Source: Leptospirales bacterium
Lineage (GTDB): Bacteria > Spirochaetota > Leptospiria > Leptospirales > Leptonemataceae
Length of the DNA stretch: 64,000 nt
Direction: 5' to 3'
Assembly: GCA_019694685.1 (NCBI GenBank)
Contig: JAIBBM010000002.1
Coordinates: forward strand, 1-64,000
Part shown: positions 15,563 to 25,857 of the stretch, one piece after another
Layout of the letters: every line of letters starts with the position of its first letter
Numbering within the stretch: the stretch's first letter is position 1
Program-made: the position numbers and the translations under genes
The notes under the pieces: generated by a model
The model's database searches: none
What the model saw: the letters and a program-made list of their open reading frames with translations, nothing else
What the model was told of the DNA's origin: nothing

Positions 15563-18500
15563 ATCGAGATTCTTCTTCGCCACAGATCTAAGTACGCTTG
15601 CGCGCAAACTTACAGATCAAATCGCGAAGGATAAGAAGCGCGATCCATTGCAGCCCAGGCGCATCATCGTTCCAAACAGGAACGTCGCGCGCTGGCTGGA
15701 GATGCGCCTTGCAGACTGGAGTGGTGTCTGTGGAAATGTCGATTTCCAGTTTCTCGAACCAGGCATTGGCAATAGAATCGAAGAAATCACAGGGAAGAAG
15801 AGGGCTCTAGCCAGTAGAGAAGATCTGACCCTTGGAATTCTGGAATGCTTTTTTGAAGGTCAGGTTTCCGGTGCCCTGGCCAGGTACATAGAATCCAGAA
15901 ATAGCACGGATCTTTATCATCTAGCAGCAAAACTGGCGTCTCTCTTTCAGGACTATGAATACCACAGAGCGGAATGGGCCGATCGGTGGCTGAAGGGGGA
16001 TTTTGCAGCTCCGGCCGGTGCACATGATCAGGCAGAATTGTATTTTAACGTTATGCGGCGAATGAATGCAAGGGGTTTGTCCAATTTGCGAGGATTCGCA
16101 TCCTTCATTCAGGAAGGAAGCGCGCAATCTGAGCCTTTGATTCTTTTTGGAGTTTCTCAAATTTCAAAGCTGCATGTGGACATTCTTTTTCAGCTGAGCC
16201 AGCTTTTACCTCTTGAATATTACATGCTCGACTTCCTTCAGCCTCAAAAACAAAAATGGTATCCGTGTAACGGGTTGTTTGATGAGCCGGTTGGGCCGGT
16301 TCGTTCCTGGCTCTCTGTTCAGTCTCAGCAGATCAAGATTCTGCTGGACCAAAAAAAGGAAAACCATGTCTGGCAAGCGAGTCTTTCAGTGCCAGAAGAA
16401 GCAAGTATTCTTTCCACTCTGCAAAGAGTGTTCACAGGGGCTCCCATTAAGAAGGGGAAGGAAGCTCATTCAGCGAATGCAGGTCGTTCTCCAGATTCGA
16501 GTGTCGTGATCGTTGGCTGTCCGGGAGTTGTGCGCGAAGCGGAAACCATTCTCTTTGATATCGTGGACAGAATGAAAGAAGATCCAACGTTACAGCTGAC
16601 GGATATAGCGATTCTGGTTCCTGACATGAAGAAGTATCGTCCTGCGCTCGAAGCCGTGTTCGAGCGTGACGTCGACGCGCAGGGTCGCCCTGGAATTCCT
16701 TTTAGCATCACCGACTTTCGTTCTGGAGATGCCAGCCTGTACGCTGCCGGTGCGCATGCCCTACTCGATCTAATGGATGGAGAGTTTCGACGCAGCCAGG
16801 TATTTGCTCTTCTTCGCAATCCTTGCTTCCAGCATGCGCGCGGTATCAGTGAGAAGACTGTGGCAGACTGGTCCGACTACATTGATCGCCTCGCAGTGTA
16901 TCATGGCATGGATCCGGAGGATCCTTACAGTTTCATGCAAGGTCTTCGCAGGCTTCGTCTCGGGTACGTGATGAATCTGGAGGAAGGCGACTTTGCAGGG
17001 ATTGTTCCGTTTCATGATATCTTCATAGATGAGCGCGAAGCGGGACTGTTATCGCGGACGATTCATGATCTGGCACTTGAGATTGAAGCGCTTCGCGCGA
17101 AAGCCGCGTTTGAGATGCCGGAAGCTCTGCGAAAATTTTTGGAAGCGCACCTTGCTGTTCCTCCATCTAGAAAGCATGAGAGAAGAGTGCAGAGTTCTGT
17201 TATGGGAATGCTGGTTCGTCTCTCGCACACGAAAGTGCAGCTCCCCGTTGAAATCATGCGAGAGATCATTCTTGCCTCTGCGTCTGGTCTGAGCGCGAAT
17301 CGCGGCGACTATCTGTCAGAAGGTGTGACCATCTCTTCGCTACAACCCATGCGACCGATTCCGTTTCGGATTACTTATATTGCGGGAATGGAAGAGGGCA
17401 GTTTTCCGGGTAGAGCGGATGAGTCTGCGATCAACTTACGAAATGCGCATCCTGCAGCCGGTGATGTTTCTCTTCCGGAAGCAAACAGGATGCTGTTTCT
17501 GGAGTCGTTTCTGGCAGCCAGAGATCGAGTTTTTATTACTTACAATGCTCGGGATACGCAAAAGGACGCGCACTTTGCTCCTTGTTCCGTGGTCCAGGAA
17601 TTGATAGAAGCCGCTGCTGCGATCGGGATTCAACTGGTTCCTCGGATGGTGCCGATTCATGCGGCCGTTGTTCGTGAAGGGTTCATTCCCGAGCCTGAGA
17701 GTGTCACCGCACTTCTGGAAAGCGTTTCTGCGGGCAAGTCCGCCGCGCCAGATCAGATTGAGATTGTTAAAGAATATTTATCATCCAGGAATGTATCCGT
17801 AAAACACAGAAAGAACGCATCCCGACGAATTGTAAGCGTCACCAGATTGAAGGCATATCTGGAGGATCCTGTGGCATCTGTTCTCAGAGACGCAGCCGGT
17901 ATGCGGGAAGAACTCGAGGTTGATTCAACGTTAGACGACGTAGAGCCTTTCTATATGAGAAGCTTTCAGTACCCGATGATGTGGAGGGAAGCAATCCAGG
18001 CTTACTTTCAGGCAAACGGTCAGATCCCGGTGAATCAAATCGTTGAAAATCTCTACGGGAATCTGGAGAGACGTCTGCGGGTTCCGGCAGGGGCTTTTGG
18101 AAAAGTTCAGAAAATGCAGATCCTGGCCAGGCTCGATCCATCCAAATGGCAGAGTTTCACAGAAAAGAAGTTTGCGCCTGCTTCCCTTTCAGACGTATCT
18201 GCGACCAGTGGCGACGTTTCCATTGTAGGCGAGATTCCATTTCTGCGCGAAACTCCCGGATTAATTGAAATTCTAGCGCCCGCGAGTAATTCGAGAGCCC
18301 GCACACTCTTGCCATCGTACGTATTCTTTCTGGCATGGCTTTCCGCGCGCAGGATCGACGCATCCCTGACTGTTCACGTGGTGACTGTCTCGGATGGTAA
18401 GAACCCTGCTTCCAAAAGTTATCCATTCGCACCACTCCAGGCCCAACAGGCTCAGAAGATTCTAGATGCAATTGTTTTCGGGTACCTTTCTGGAGATGTG

Positions 18501-18725
18501 GAATTCGTTCCTTTCTCTCTCGTCGAGAGGGCGGAACCTCAAAAGAGAAATGAGGGTCTTGATCCAGAAGGTTATGCGGCATTGCTCACGGCCATTCTGG
18601 ACGATCCTGACCAGGGGCCATTTACGTACTCGCGGCTTGCTGCATTGTCAGAGGCTCGGATCACAACGCGCGCCTACGATCTTGTAAGAGATAGGCTCGG
18701 GTATCTTCTGGATGGCGTGCTGTGA
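15546..18725 (+). CDS. recC: RecBCD enzyme subunit RecC (exonuclease V gamma)
   Basis: 1059 residues. RecC holds the RecBCD complex together, splits the duplex and scans single strands for Chi. It is recognisable from the N-terminal RIIVPNRNVARWLEMRLAD, the LFGVSQISKLHVDILFQLSQLLPLEYYMLDFLQP block, the helicase-like YIAGMEEGSFPGR, and FITYNARDTQKDAHFAPCSVV, all typical of RecC. It lacks catalytic helicase motifs, as expected. It starts at ATG 15546 within hldD and ends overlapping the recB start by four bases. Two copies of the CGTTAKRCG word lie inside it (16049, 17929). It is slightly shorter than E. coli RecC (1122). Confidence 0.95.
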   Translation: MNRAPESRFFFATDLSTLARKLTDQIAKDKKRDPLQPRRIIVPNRNVARWLEMRLADWSGVCGNVDFQFLEPGIGNRIEEITGKKRALASREDLTLGILECFFEGQVSGALARYIESRNSTDLYHLAAKLASLFQDYEYHRAEWADRWLKGDFAAPAGAHDQAELYFNVMRRMNARGLSNLRGFASFIQEGSAQSEPLILFGVSQISKLHVDILFQLSQLLPLEYYMLDFLQPQKQKWYPCNGLFDEPVGPVRSWLSVQSQQIKILLDQKKENHVWQASLSVPEEASILSTLQRVFTGAPIKKGKEAHSANAGRSPDSSVVIVGCPGVVREAETILFDIVDRMKEDPTLQLTDIAILVPDMKKYRPALEAVFERDVDAQGRPGIPFSITDFRSGDASLYAAGAHALLDLMDGEFRRSQVFALLRNPCFQHARGISEKTVADWSDYIDRLAVYHGMDPEDPYSFMQGLRRLRLGYVMNLEEGDFAGIVPFHDIFIDEREAGLLSRTIHDLALEIEALRAKAAFEMPEALRKFLEAHLAVPPSRKHERRVQSSVMGMLVRLSHTKVQLPVEIMREIILASASGLSANRGDYLSEGVTISSLQPMRPIPFRITYIAGMEEGSFPGRADESAINLRNAHPAAGDVSLPEANRMLFLESFLAARDRVFITYNARDTQKDAHFAPCSVVQELIEAAAAIGIQLVPRMVPIHAAVVREGFIPEPESVTALLESVSAGKSAAPDQIEIVKEYLSSRNVSVKHRKNASRRIVSVTRLKAYLEDPVASVLRDAAGMREELEVDSTLDDVEPFYMRSFQYPMMWREAIQAYFQANGQIPVNQIVENLYGNLERRLRVPAGAFGKVQKMQILARLDPSKWQSFTEKKFAPASLSDVSATSGDVSIVGEIPFLRETPGLIEILAPASNSRARTLLPSYVFFLAWLSARRIDASLTVHVVTVSDGKNPASKSYPFAPLQAQQAQKILDAIVFGYLSGDVEFVPFSLVERAEPQKRNEGLDPEGYAALLTAILDDPDQGPFTYSRLAALSEARITTRAYDLVRDRLGYLLDGVL

Positions 18726-21700
18726 ATCGACTGAAAATTCGAGAAGCCTCCGCTGGAACGGGAAAAACGTACCGGATTCAGCACGACGTCGCTGACTTCA
18801 TTCGAATGGGGATTCGTCCCGAGAAGATTCTGGTCGTAACTTTCACGGAAAAGGCAACCGCAGAACTCCGGACAAAAGTGCGGGACACACTTGCGAAAGC
18901 GCCAGATCATCCAGCTATTCGCGTTGCTCTTTCTCAATTCGATCGCATCACTGTTCAAACAATTCATGGTTTCTGCAATCAGTTGCTTGGTTCGTTTGCT
19001 TTTGAAATGGGAGTGAGCATTCAGCCAGAGCTTACGAATGATCGCTCGATTCGCACGGAAGTTCTTTCTTCTATTGTTCGCGCATGGCCGCAGAGATTTG
19101 GAATCGATCTGTCGGATGTTCTGTCCATTTCTGATTATCCACATTTCAATCGGGCGGACGAAACCAGCACCTGGGAACAAACAGTGCTGAGCGTGAGCGC
19201 TCTTTATGGCCACGGCGATATCATTCTGCCTTCATCTACGGTTTCTCTCGATGCATCCACCATTGCAGAAGTTCGATTAAAGTTGGCCTCCCTGCGCCAG
19301 ACCGCGTCAAAACTGGTCGAAGGCTCTTTGCCAGGCAGAACAGAAGAAACGGCGCTGCGGACTCTCATCGCGATGCCGGATGATCTGGGGTCTCTGGAAA
19401 CGGTTCTGACCGGTGCCGCAAAGAAACTCAGCAAGTCCAGCTTGAAAGGAGCGCAGATCCTGGCAGAGCAAGCAGAGGAAATTGCGCGGACTCTGCTTAA
19501 TATGGGCTATTATCTTCAGAAGCAGACGATCCTGGAACTGATTGAAAAGACAAATCAGCGAAAAGCACAGCGCTCCCTCATCAGCTACAACGATATGCTC
19601 GAAAAGGTGCGGGACTCTCTGTCTGATTCTGTAGTCGAGCAGATGCGCAACAGATACGATGTTGCAGTCGTAGACGAATTTCAGGATACAGATCCGATCC
19701 AGTGGGCGGTATTTCGCCGCGTGTTCCTGGAAAGCAAAGACAAATTCCTGTACGTTGTAGGTGATCCAAAACAGGCGATCTACGGTTTTCGCGGAGCAAA
19801 CGTGCACACGTATTACGCAGCCGCGCGCGACATGGAAGAGAAAGGTGGTCCTGACAGCAAAGGAAGCCTTATAGAATGCAGACGCAGTACACCGGAGCTG
19901 ATCGCATCGCTCAACTGTTTGTTTTCGCATAACAAATGGTTTGGCGATCGATACAAGAACGTAGTGTCTATGGATAGGCCTTCTGTTCCAGACCCGATGA
20001 TCTTCGTGGATGTTTCCGGAAAGTTAGCCTCCGTTGCCGCGGCCAAATACGCTTCTCATGTGGCCTACGAGATCCAGACCAGGGTGCGCGAAGGAGCATA
20101 CTACAGAGATTTTTGCGTCCTTGTGAAAGGGAAAGCGGACTCGAATGCGATCGAGAGAGCTTTGCGCCGGGCGGGGATTCCGCACGCATACTACAAGAAG
20201 CAGGGAGTGTACCAATCGAACGAGGCATTTGAATGGCTCCTGATGCTGGTCGCATGTTTCACTCTTCGCATGGATGACATCAAAGAAGCAATGCTCACCA
20301 ATTTCTTTCGCGTCCAGCCAATTGATCTTGTGAATTCGGACGTTCCGGAGCGCGTACTCTCTCAATTTCGTCAATGGAATACTCTGGCTCTCGAAGGGAA
20401 GATCGCACGTCTTCTGCGAAGCATGATGGTGGACACTCTCGCTCTTCTTCCTGGAAATGCAGAGAACGTATTAGCTGGTGAGCAGCTCGACCCTGTGGAT
20501 GACTACCCGCGTCGGCGCGCGAATCTGGAACACATTGCCAGGGACATTGAAATTCTCTGCAGAGGCACCACTCTGTCTGAGGCGCTGGCAACATTACGCG
20601 CAAGGATCAACGATCAAACAACCGCGGACGAAGAATCGGATCTGCATCACGAGGAATCAGATCTGGATCGTGTGCGAATCATGACGATTCATGCGAGCAA
20701 AGGCCTCGACTTCGACTGTGTTTTCATTGCAGGTGGATTTGGCGAATTCAACGGACAGGCGTATCTGGATTACTTTGACCCTGGCGGAAGCGGTGCGAGA
20801 ATCTTTGATCTGGCGGCCTCCACAAGAGACGTCTTCAAAATCCAGAGGTTTGAAGAATATAAAAGATTGTACTACGTAGCTTTTACAAGAGCGCGAGACA
20901 GGGTGTTTGCCCCCTTCTTTCCCAGTGGAAGAGGCGGTCCATTGTCTCACCTTGTAGCGCCTGCCGCGGATCAGGTTCTTGCGCAAAACCTGGCGCGATT
21001 GGTTCAGCCCATGCACGCAGGTCCTCCTGAACCACTGACCCGAACCGCCAAAGCACCGGGAAGAACAGAATTGAGCCGCTTTCCTACCAACCTATCTGTG
21101 CGTGCAGCGGGGCTCACGTCTTACTCTGGGATTCTCAGGCGAGCTGTTGCTCTGGATGCGCTTCGTGCTGAGTTTGGAGATACAAACCCGGCGGAAGATG
21201 AACCTCTTCCTCTTCCGGAGACGCGCGATCCAACGCTCGATCAAAAAGGTAATTTCCTGATCGTGGATCATCCGGAGCTTCCGCGGGGAGAAGCGACGGG
21301 CAATGCGATCCACGAGGCACTTGAGGGTCTGGATTTTTCTGAATTTGACAGGAAGCAAGTACCAAAACCGGGCACCCTTGAGCCAGCAACACGCGATCAC
21401 ATTCAGGCGTGCCTGAACGAATACGGACTCGTAGGAGAAGACATGTTTCGCGCGGCGCTCGCCATGATTCATTCAGCACTCAACGCGGATTTAAAGGGAA
21501 TTGGCCGATTATGCAAAGTGAAGCACAAAGTCCCCGAATTTCGATTTCTCGCACGCGCTCAAGGTTTTTCCGGAGATAAGAATCTTCTGGTTCGCGATGG
21601 ATACATTCATGGTGCGATAGACCTTGTCTTCCGGGTGAAAGATACGTACTACATATTGGATTGGAAAACAAATACTCTTCCCGACTACAGCGAATCGTCT

Positions 21701-21949
21701 TTGCAGACGTCCATAGCAGAAGAGCGATATGATCTACAGTATTCTATTTACGGTCATGCATTGATTTCGTGGCTGAACTCCAGCGGAAAATTCGAACCCT
21801 CGCGGTTTGGCGGTGTGTTCTATCTCTACTTGCGTGGCATGAAGCCTGGGGAAACAGATGGGGTTTATTTTGTGCGCCCAGATCCGGCCGCTCTAGAGGA
21901 TCTTGCCGGCATCATTCGTCGTTTCTCTGCAGGGGAGCCCCTGGTATGA
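18722..21949 (+). CDS. recB: RecBCD enzyme subunit RecB (exonuclease V beta)
   Basis: 1075 residues. UvrD-like 3'-5' helicase plus nuclease. Walker A ASAGTGKTYRI at the N-terminus, then VVTFTEKATAELR, VVDEFQDTDPIQW (motif II), VVGDPKQAIYGFRGA, IMTIHASKGLDFD and YYVAFTRARDR (motif VI). The C-terminal nuclease has GAIDLVF and LDWKTN, with the metal-binding Asp and the Asp-x-Lys of the RecB/Cas4 fold, so it looks active. The start is a GTG in the GTGA overlap with the recC stop. recD follows with an ATGA overlap. Three-way coupling would help equal subunit production. Confidence 0.96.
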   Translation: MNRLKIREASAGTGKTYRIQHDVADFIRMGIRPEKILVVTFTEKATAELRTKVRDTLAKAPDHPAIRVALSQFDRITVQTIHGFCNQLLGSFAFEMGVSIQPELTNDRSIRTEVLSSIVRAWPQRFGIDLSDVLSISDYPHFNRADETSTWEQTVLSVSALYGHGDIILPSSTVSLDASTIAEVRLKLASLRQTASKLVEGSLPGRTEETALRTLIAMPDDLGSLETVLTGAAKKLSKSSLKGAQILAEQAEEIARTLLNMGYYLQKQTILELIEKTNQRKAQRSLISYNDMLEKVRDSLSDSVVEQMRNRYDVAVVDEFQDTDPIQWAVFRRVFLESKDKFLYVVGDPKQAIYGFRGANVHTYYAAARDMEEKGGPDSKGSLIECRRSTPELIASLNCLFSHNKWFGDRYKNVVSMDRPSVPDPMIFVDVSGKLASVAAAKYASHVAYEIQTRVREGAYYRDFCVLVKGKADSNAIERALRRAGIPHAYYKKQGVYQSNEAFEWLLMLVACFTLRMDDIKEAMLTNFFRVQPIDLVNSDVPERVLSQFRQWNTLALEGKIARLLRSMMVDTLALLPGNAENVLAGEQLDPVDDYPRRRANLEHIARDIEILCRGTTLSEALATLRARINDQTTADEESDLHHEESDLDRVRIMTIHASKGLDFDCVFIAGGFGEFNGQAYLDYFDPGGSGARIFDLAASTRDVFKIQRFEEYKRLYYVAFTRARDRVFAPFFPSGRGGPLSHLVAPAADQVLAQNLARLVQPMHAGPPEPLTRTAKAPGRTELSRFPTNLSVRAAGLTSYSGILRRAVALDALRAEFGDTNPAEDEPLPLPETRDPTLDQKGNFLIVDHPELPRGEATGNAIHEALEGLDFSEFDRKQVPKPGTLEPATRDHIQACLNEYGLVGEDMFRAALAMIHSALNADLKGIGRLCKVKHKVPEFRFLARAQGFSGDKNLLVRDGYIHGAIDLVFRVKDTYYILDWKTNTLPDYSESSLQTSIAEERYDLQYSIYGHALISWLNSSGKFEPSRFGGVFYLYLRGMKPGETDGVYFVRPDPAALEDLAGIIRRFSAGEPLV

Positions 21950-23799
21950 GTAGAACCGTTCGCGAAGCGGCCAGAGAAAATCCGGAGCTCTACCTCTGGG
22001 TTTCTCTTGTGGATGATCTGCTCGAGTTCTCCCATTTTCCAGGGGATGAATCAATTCGAGCCTTGCTTCTTCTTCTCGCGGACACATGCATGCACGGAGA
22101 TCTGTGTATGCGATTGGATGATCTTTCGCTCACTTCAACGCGGGATCGTTTTGTTCAAAGACATGACACGACGGAGCCAAATCTGGAAGATGCGATTGTG
22201 GCTGCGAAATCGATAAACCGTTATTCGCCATTGATCGGACAAGACGAAAAAAGCCCGGTGGTCCTCTCTGATACATTTCTATTTTTTCAAAAGTATTTCT
22301 TACTTCGTAGAAACATCGAGAGAGATTTCGCACGCATGGCGGCGCAGCCTCCGCGCCCTCTCGAGAAAGCGAAAGAGGCGTATGGCACTGCCCTGTCGGT
22401 GTCTGGCCTGACTCTGAGTGCTGAACAGAAGCTGGCGGTGGCCCTGTCGCTCTTTAGTAGTTTTGTAATCATTACGGGCGGGCCGGGCACAGGAAAAACA
22501 ACCGTGATTCGTGCAGTCCTCGATTCATTCCTTCGCGCGGGCATTCCAGCGGATCGTGTGATTCTTTGCGCACCCACCGGTCGTGCTGCGCGCCGAATGG
22601 CTGAGACACTGGGGGACCAGTACACGGCCAGCACGATTCACACTGCGTTGTCTTACAGGAGGGATTCTCAAGATTTCTATTTTGGACCGAATCGCAAATT
22701 GATCGGAGATGTTCTGGTAGTGGATGAAGTCTCCATGGTGGACGTGGACCTCATGTCGCGATTGCTTGCAGCGGTGGATCCAACGCGAACGCGCGTGATT
22801 CTGATCGGGGATCGCAATCAACTTCCGTCTGTGGACGCGGGCGCTGTGCTCGGTGATCTTGTGGAACTCTTCGCACTGAGCGGCAACCCCCAATACAGTC
22901 CAGACTTCGCGTCGTGGCTGCGTACCCTGGATCCTGAGTTGGATTTGCCGCAAATGCCAGGAAAAAGTCGCGCGGTGGACCGGATGGTTCACCTGACGGC
23001 CAGTCACCGCTCGGCTGACGTTGTAATTCGCGCCTCGGATGCTGTGCGAAAAGCGGAGGAGAGTTTACCGTGGTCAATTGTTCCTCTCCGTGAATTGCCC
23101 GAGAATCACGGGGTAGTTCAGATTGCATTTCGGGACGGCGGCCAGAATGAAGTGCTGGGCGCCTGGCTCAAGCTTTCGTATGGACCTGAGTTTGTAGATC
23201 TCTTGAGAGAGGCTTCTGCTCTGGATGCGGATGATCCTGCAGCCGTAGACGTTATGCGGCATTTGACTGAAGTAACAGGTCGCGCGCGCATCCTCAGTGC
23301 ACTACGACAGAGTGAAGACGGGTCTGTGCGGCTCAATCGGAGGATGATGAAACTTTTCCTCAAGCAAAACAGAAGCGTAATGTTCGGAGAGTGGTTTTCC
23401 GGACTTCCTCTGATGATCACTCGAAACGACTATTCGCGCGAACTATTCAATGGAGAGACTGGACTCCTCGTGCGATTTCGCACCGGTTTTCGCTGGATTG
23501 CCGCCCGTGGAGAGGAAATCAGACTACTACCTCCCGAATCCCTTCCTGAATGTGAACCTGCTTTTGTTACAACGGTCCACAAATCTCAGGGTTCTGAATA
23601 CAACAGGGTGTTGCTATGGCTTCCGGAATCAGACCATCCCATGGTCAGCAGGCAAATCCTCTACACCGCACTCACTCGCGCCAAAGAGCTTGTGTGGATT
23701 TATGGAAAGGAAAGCGTTCTTCGCGCGGGCATCCAGCGCAATCCACGTCGGGAAACAGGCGGACTCAGCCTGGATTCTATGAACGACCCTTATCCTTGA
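21946..23799 (+). CDS. recD: RecBCD enzyme subunit RecD (exonuclease V alpha)
   Basis: 617 residues. 5'-3' superfamily 1B helicase. Walker A GGPGTGKTTVIRA, CAPTGRAARRM, VDEVSMVD (motif II), LIGDRNQLPSVDAGAVLGDL, and C-terminal TTVHKSQGSEYNRV with LYTALTRAKELV. The frame opens at 21769 inside recB, but ATG 21946 in the ATGA overlap is the natural start. Gene order recC-recB-recD with no ptrA differs from E. coli. Its 3' end overlaps the convergent rsgA gene by 23 bases. A CGTTATGCG word lies at 23250. Confidence 0.95.
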   Translation: MSRTVREAARENPELYLWVSLVDDLLEFSHFPGDESIRALLLLLADTCMHGDLCMRLDDLSLTSTRDRFVQRHDTTEPNLEDAIVAAKSINRYSPLIGQDEKSPVVLSDTFLFFQKYFLLRRNIERDFARMAAQPPRPLEKAKEAYGTALSVSGLTLSAEQKLAVALSLFSSFVIITGGPGTGKTTVIRAVLDSFLRAGIPADRVILCAPTGRAARRMAETLGDQYTASTIHTALSYRRDSQDFYFGPNRKLIGDVLVVDEVSMVDVDLMSRLLAAVDPTRTRVILIGDRNQLPSVDAGAVLGDLVELFALSGNPQYSPDFASWLRTLDPELDLPQMPGKSRAVDRMVHLTASHRSADVVIRASDAVRKAEESLPWSIVPLRELPENHGVVQIAFRDGGQNEVLGAWLKLSYGPEFVDLLREASALDADDPAAVDVMRHLTEVTGRARILSALRQSEDGSVRLNRRMMKLFLKQNRSVMFGEWFSGLPLMITRNDYSRELFNGETGLLVRFRTGFRWIAARGEEIRLLPPESLPECEPAFVTTVHKSQGSEYNRVLLWLPESDHPMVSRQILYTALTRAKELVWIYGKESVLRAGIQRNPRRETGGLSLDSMNDPYP

Positions 23800-24820
23800 G
23801 ACGCGCTCGAATCATTTTCGCAAGAGTTTTTTCGTTTTGCTTTTTCTTCTGACGCCCTCGCTCACTTTTCATAGACTCTATAGTGCGAGATTCGTGAAGA
23901 AGTCTCATATAGGAGGCGAATCGTTCTGCAGTGATTCTGCCCTCCTGTACCGCGAGTTCCACAGCGCATCCAGGTTCGTTTTCGTGCGTGCAGTCCTGGA
24001 ATTTGCATTCTGCGGCGGCCTGAGTGATTTCCGGAAAAGCATCCGATAATCCCTCTTCAGAGGTGAGTCCAATTTCGCGCATGCCAGGGTTGTCTATCAA
24101 GTCGATTCCATTTCCAAGCGAAATGAGAGTTCGCACCGTGGTTGTGTGTTTGCCTTTTTCGTCAGATGTGCGGACAGCTCCGGTTCTTGCGATGGGTTTG
24201 CCTGCGATTGCATTGATGAGTGTAGACTTGCCTGCGCCACTTGAGCCAAGGAGGCAGAAAGTTGCGGGCCCACGCAGAATTGCCATCAGTTCTTCCAGGC
24301 CGCGTTTGTCTGCATCGCTCCATACGATGACGGGCAATCCGGGTGCGCATGCAATGGTGTGGTCGACTTTCAGTTTGATTTCCTCTGGATCTGCGAGATC
24401 TGCCTTGCTCAGAACTATGATTCCCTTCGCGCCTGAGGCGGCAATGATGGTCGTATAACGTTCCAGTCTTCGCAGATTGAAGTTTGAGTCCAGGCCCATC
24501 ACCACGACGGCGTAGTCCAGATTGGCCGCAATCACCTGGTCAGCGGAGGATTTCCCAACAGATTTTCGCATAATCACGGTTTTGCGAGGAACTATATCAT
24601 GAATGATGGCTCCTCCCTCGTAAACCTGTAGCGCCACCCAGTCGCCCACTGCTGGAAGCATTCCTGAAAAGAGGAGTTTTCCTGCGGGTTGCGCTGTGTA
24701 ATCACCCGATTCTGTTGCTACTTCGTAGGTGACCGTTTGAGAAACCACCCGGCCTGGTTCAAAACCGGAGTCGCGAATTTTTTTGAAATCTTCTTCGAAG
24801 CGTGGATCAAGAGAAATCAT
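23777..24820 (-). CDS. rsgA: ribosome biogenesis GTPase RsgA (YjeQ)
   Basis: Circularly permuted GTPase that checks late 30S maturation. The motifs run G4 (LSKADL), G1 (GSSGAGKSTLI), G3 (DNPGM). An N-terminal OB-fold (VTYEVATESGDYTAQPAGKL) and a C-terminal zinc finger (CKFQDCTHENEPGC) complete the family layout, followed by a basic tail. 347 residues, normal. Its ATG overlaps the upstream gene's stop in an ATGA, so the two are co-translated. Its 3' end runs 23 bases into recD on the other strand. Confidence 0.95.
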   Translation of the reverse strand: MISLDPRFEEDFKKIRDSGFEPGRVVSQTVTYEVATESGDYTAQPAGKLLFSGMLPAVGDWVALQVYEGGAIIHDIVPRKTVIMRKSVGKSSADQVIAANLDYAVVVMGLDSNFNLRRLERYTTIIAASGAKGIIVLSKADLADPEEIKLKVDHTIACAPGLPVIVWSDADKRGLEELMAILRGPATFCLLGSSGAGKSTLINAIAGKPIARTGAVRTSDEKGKHTTTVRTLISLGNGIDLIDNPGMREIGLTSEEGLSDAFPEITQAAAECKFQDCTHENEPGCAVELAVQEGRITAERFASYMRLLHESRTIESMKSERGRQKKKQNEKTLAKMIRARLKDKGRS

Positions 24821-25857
24821 GAAAAACGCTCAACTACGCTGTTTTTCTTCGCGAGAAATTCTCTCCCCCTTGCCTGGTTGACGCGAAAATCGTCTGGTAC
24901 GGCCGGCCATAGAAACAGGAAGGTTCGCGCATAACGTTCATCGAGGAATACAGATGGTAGCTTCGCAAACAAATCAGCAAGAATCTTGTCCTGTACCAGG
25001 TGGTGTTCGAGGACCAGATAGTCAGACATGGGCTCCGACCTGCCAAATTGAATGGAATGGCCCGGACCAACCCAGCCACCTGTTCTCCAGGGAAGGAGTG
25101 CAACGCGAGACATGCTATCTATGAACCAGGGATGGGGCGCATCGCGAACGGTCAGTAGTTCCACACGAAACAGCGGCTCTGGATTTTTGACATGCAATTC
25201 TACACCAGGCATATTTTGCGCGGACATTCCAATCGTGGCAAAGAGGCGAAGGGTTGTGTCTGGAATGATAAACTCAGCCAGACCCATGGCTGGAAACTTG
25301 CCGTTGTCTAGCACGTAATAGTTGTTATGCGGTCCGAATGCAGACTCATAGGTTCTGAGTAGATTCCCCTGAAACTGTGCCCAGAAACCTTTCTGCGTGC
25401 GACGGTTCCAGAAATCCAGGTTCTCCTTTGCCCTCGCTTTCATTCCATCCGGAAGCGGGAACGTGCCGTGCTCGGGCAGAGTTGCTTCGCGACAAAATCC
25501 GTAGAATCCATCTGAACCGGAAAAGGGCGGAATGACTGCCCAGATTTCACCTTCGACACAGAGAGTGACGCCCGTGCCTTCCTGAAACCAGACGAAGTCT
25601 ATTTCGTTTTCATGCGGAGCTTTCATTCCATTCGGATGCGCGCACGCAGCACGACTTCTGACAGGTGCCTGGCCGCGGATCATTCCGTCCGCGTCTTCTG
25701 CAGGAGCGGGCACCAGGTTCATCACCCACACGGCGCGCGGGACCAGGTCCACACCTTCCACGGGATTTAGATAGAGGTAGACCGTTCTGCCGTCTGATTC
25801 CAGGCTTGCGCTCTGTGTGCGGTATGGATTTTCTTCCGACTTGAGGACTTCTGACAT
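24817..25857 (-). CDS. SUFU-like domain protein (tentative)
   Basis: 346 residues, soluble, no signal peptide. The C-terminal half (FATIGMSAQNMPGVELHV, then FRVELLTVRDAP, a tryptophan-rich stretch and GPGHSIQFGRSEPMSDYLVLEH) has the order of features I associate with the suppressor-of-fused (SUFU) fold found in some bacteria, often in toxin-immunity settings. This is a pattern match only. The N-terminal half is unrecognised. It is coupled to rsgA by a four-base overlap. Its ATG lies back to back with that of the WbuC gene, both inside one CATG (25855-25858), so each promoter must lie within the other gene. A shorter start is possible. Confidence 0.6.
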   Translation of the reverse strand: MSEVLKSEENPYRTQSASLESDGRTVYLYLNPVEGVDLVPRAVWVMNLVPAPAEDADGMIRGQAPVRSRAACAHPNGMKAPHENEIDFVWFQEGTGVTLCVEGEIWAVIPPFSGSDGFYGFCREATLPEHGTFPLPDGMKARAKENLDFWNRRTQKGFWAQFQGNLLRTYESAFGPHNNYYVLDNGKFPAMGLAEFIIPDTTLRLFATIGMSAQNMPGVELHVKNPEPLFRVELLTVRDAPHPWFIDSMSRVALLPWRTGGWVGPGHSIQFGRSEPMSDYLVLEHHLVQDKILADLFAKLPSVFLDERYARTFLFLWPAVPDDFRVNQARGREFLAKKNSVVERFS

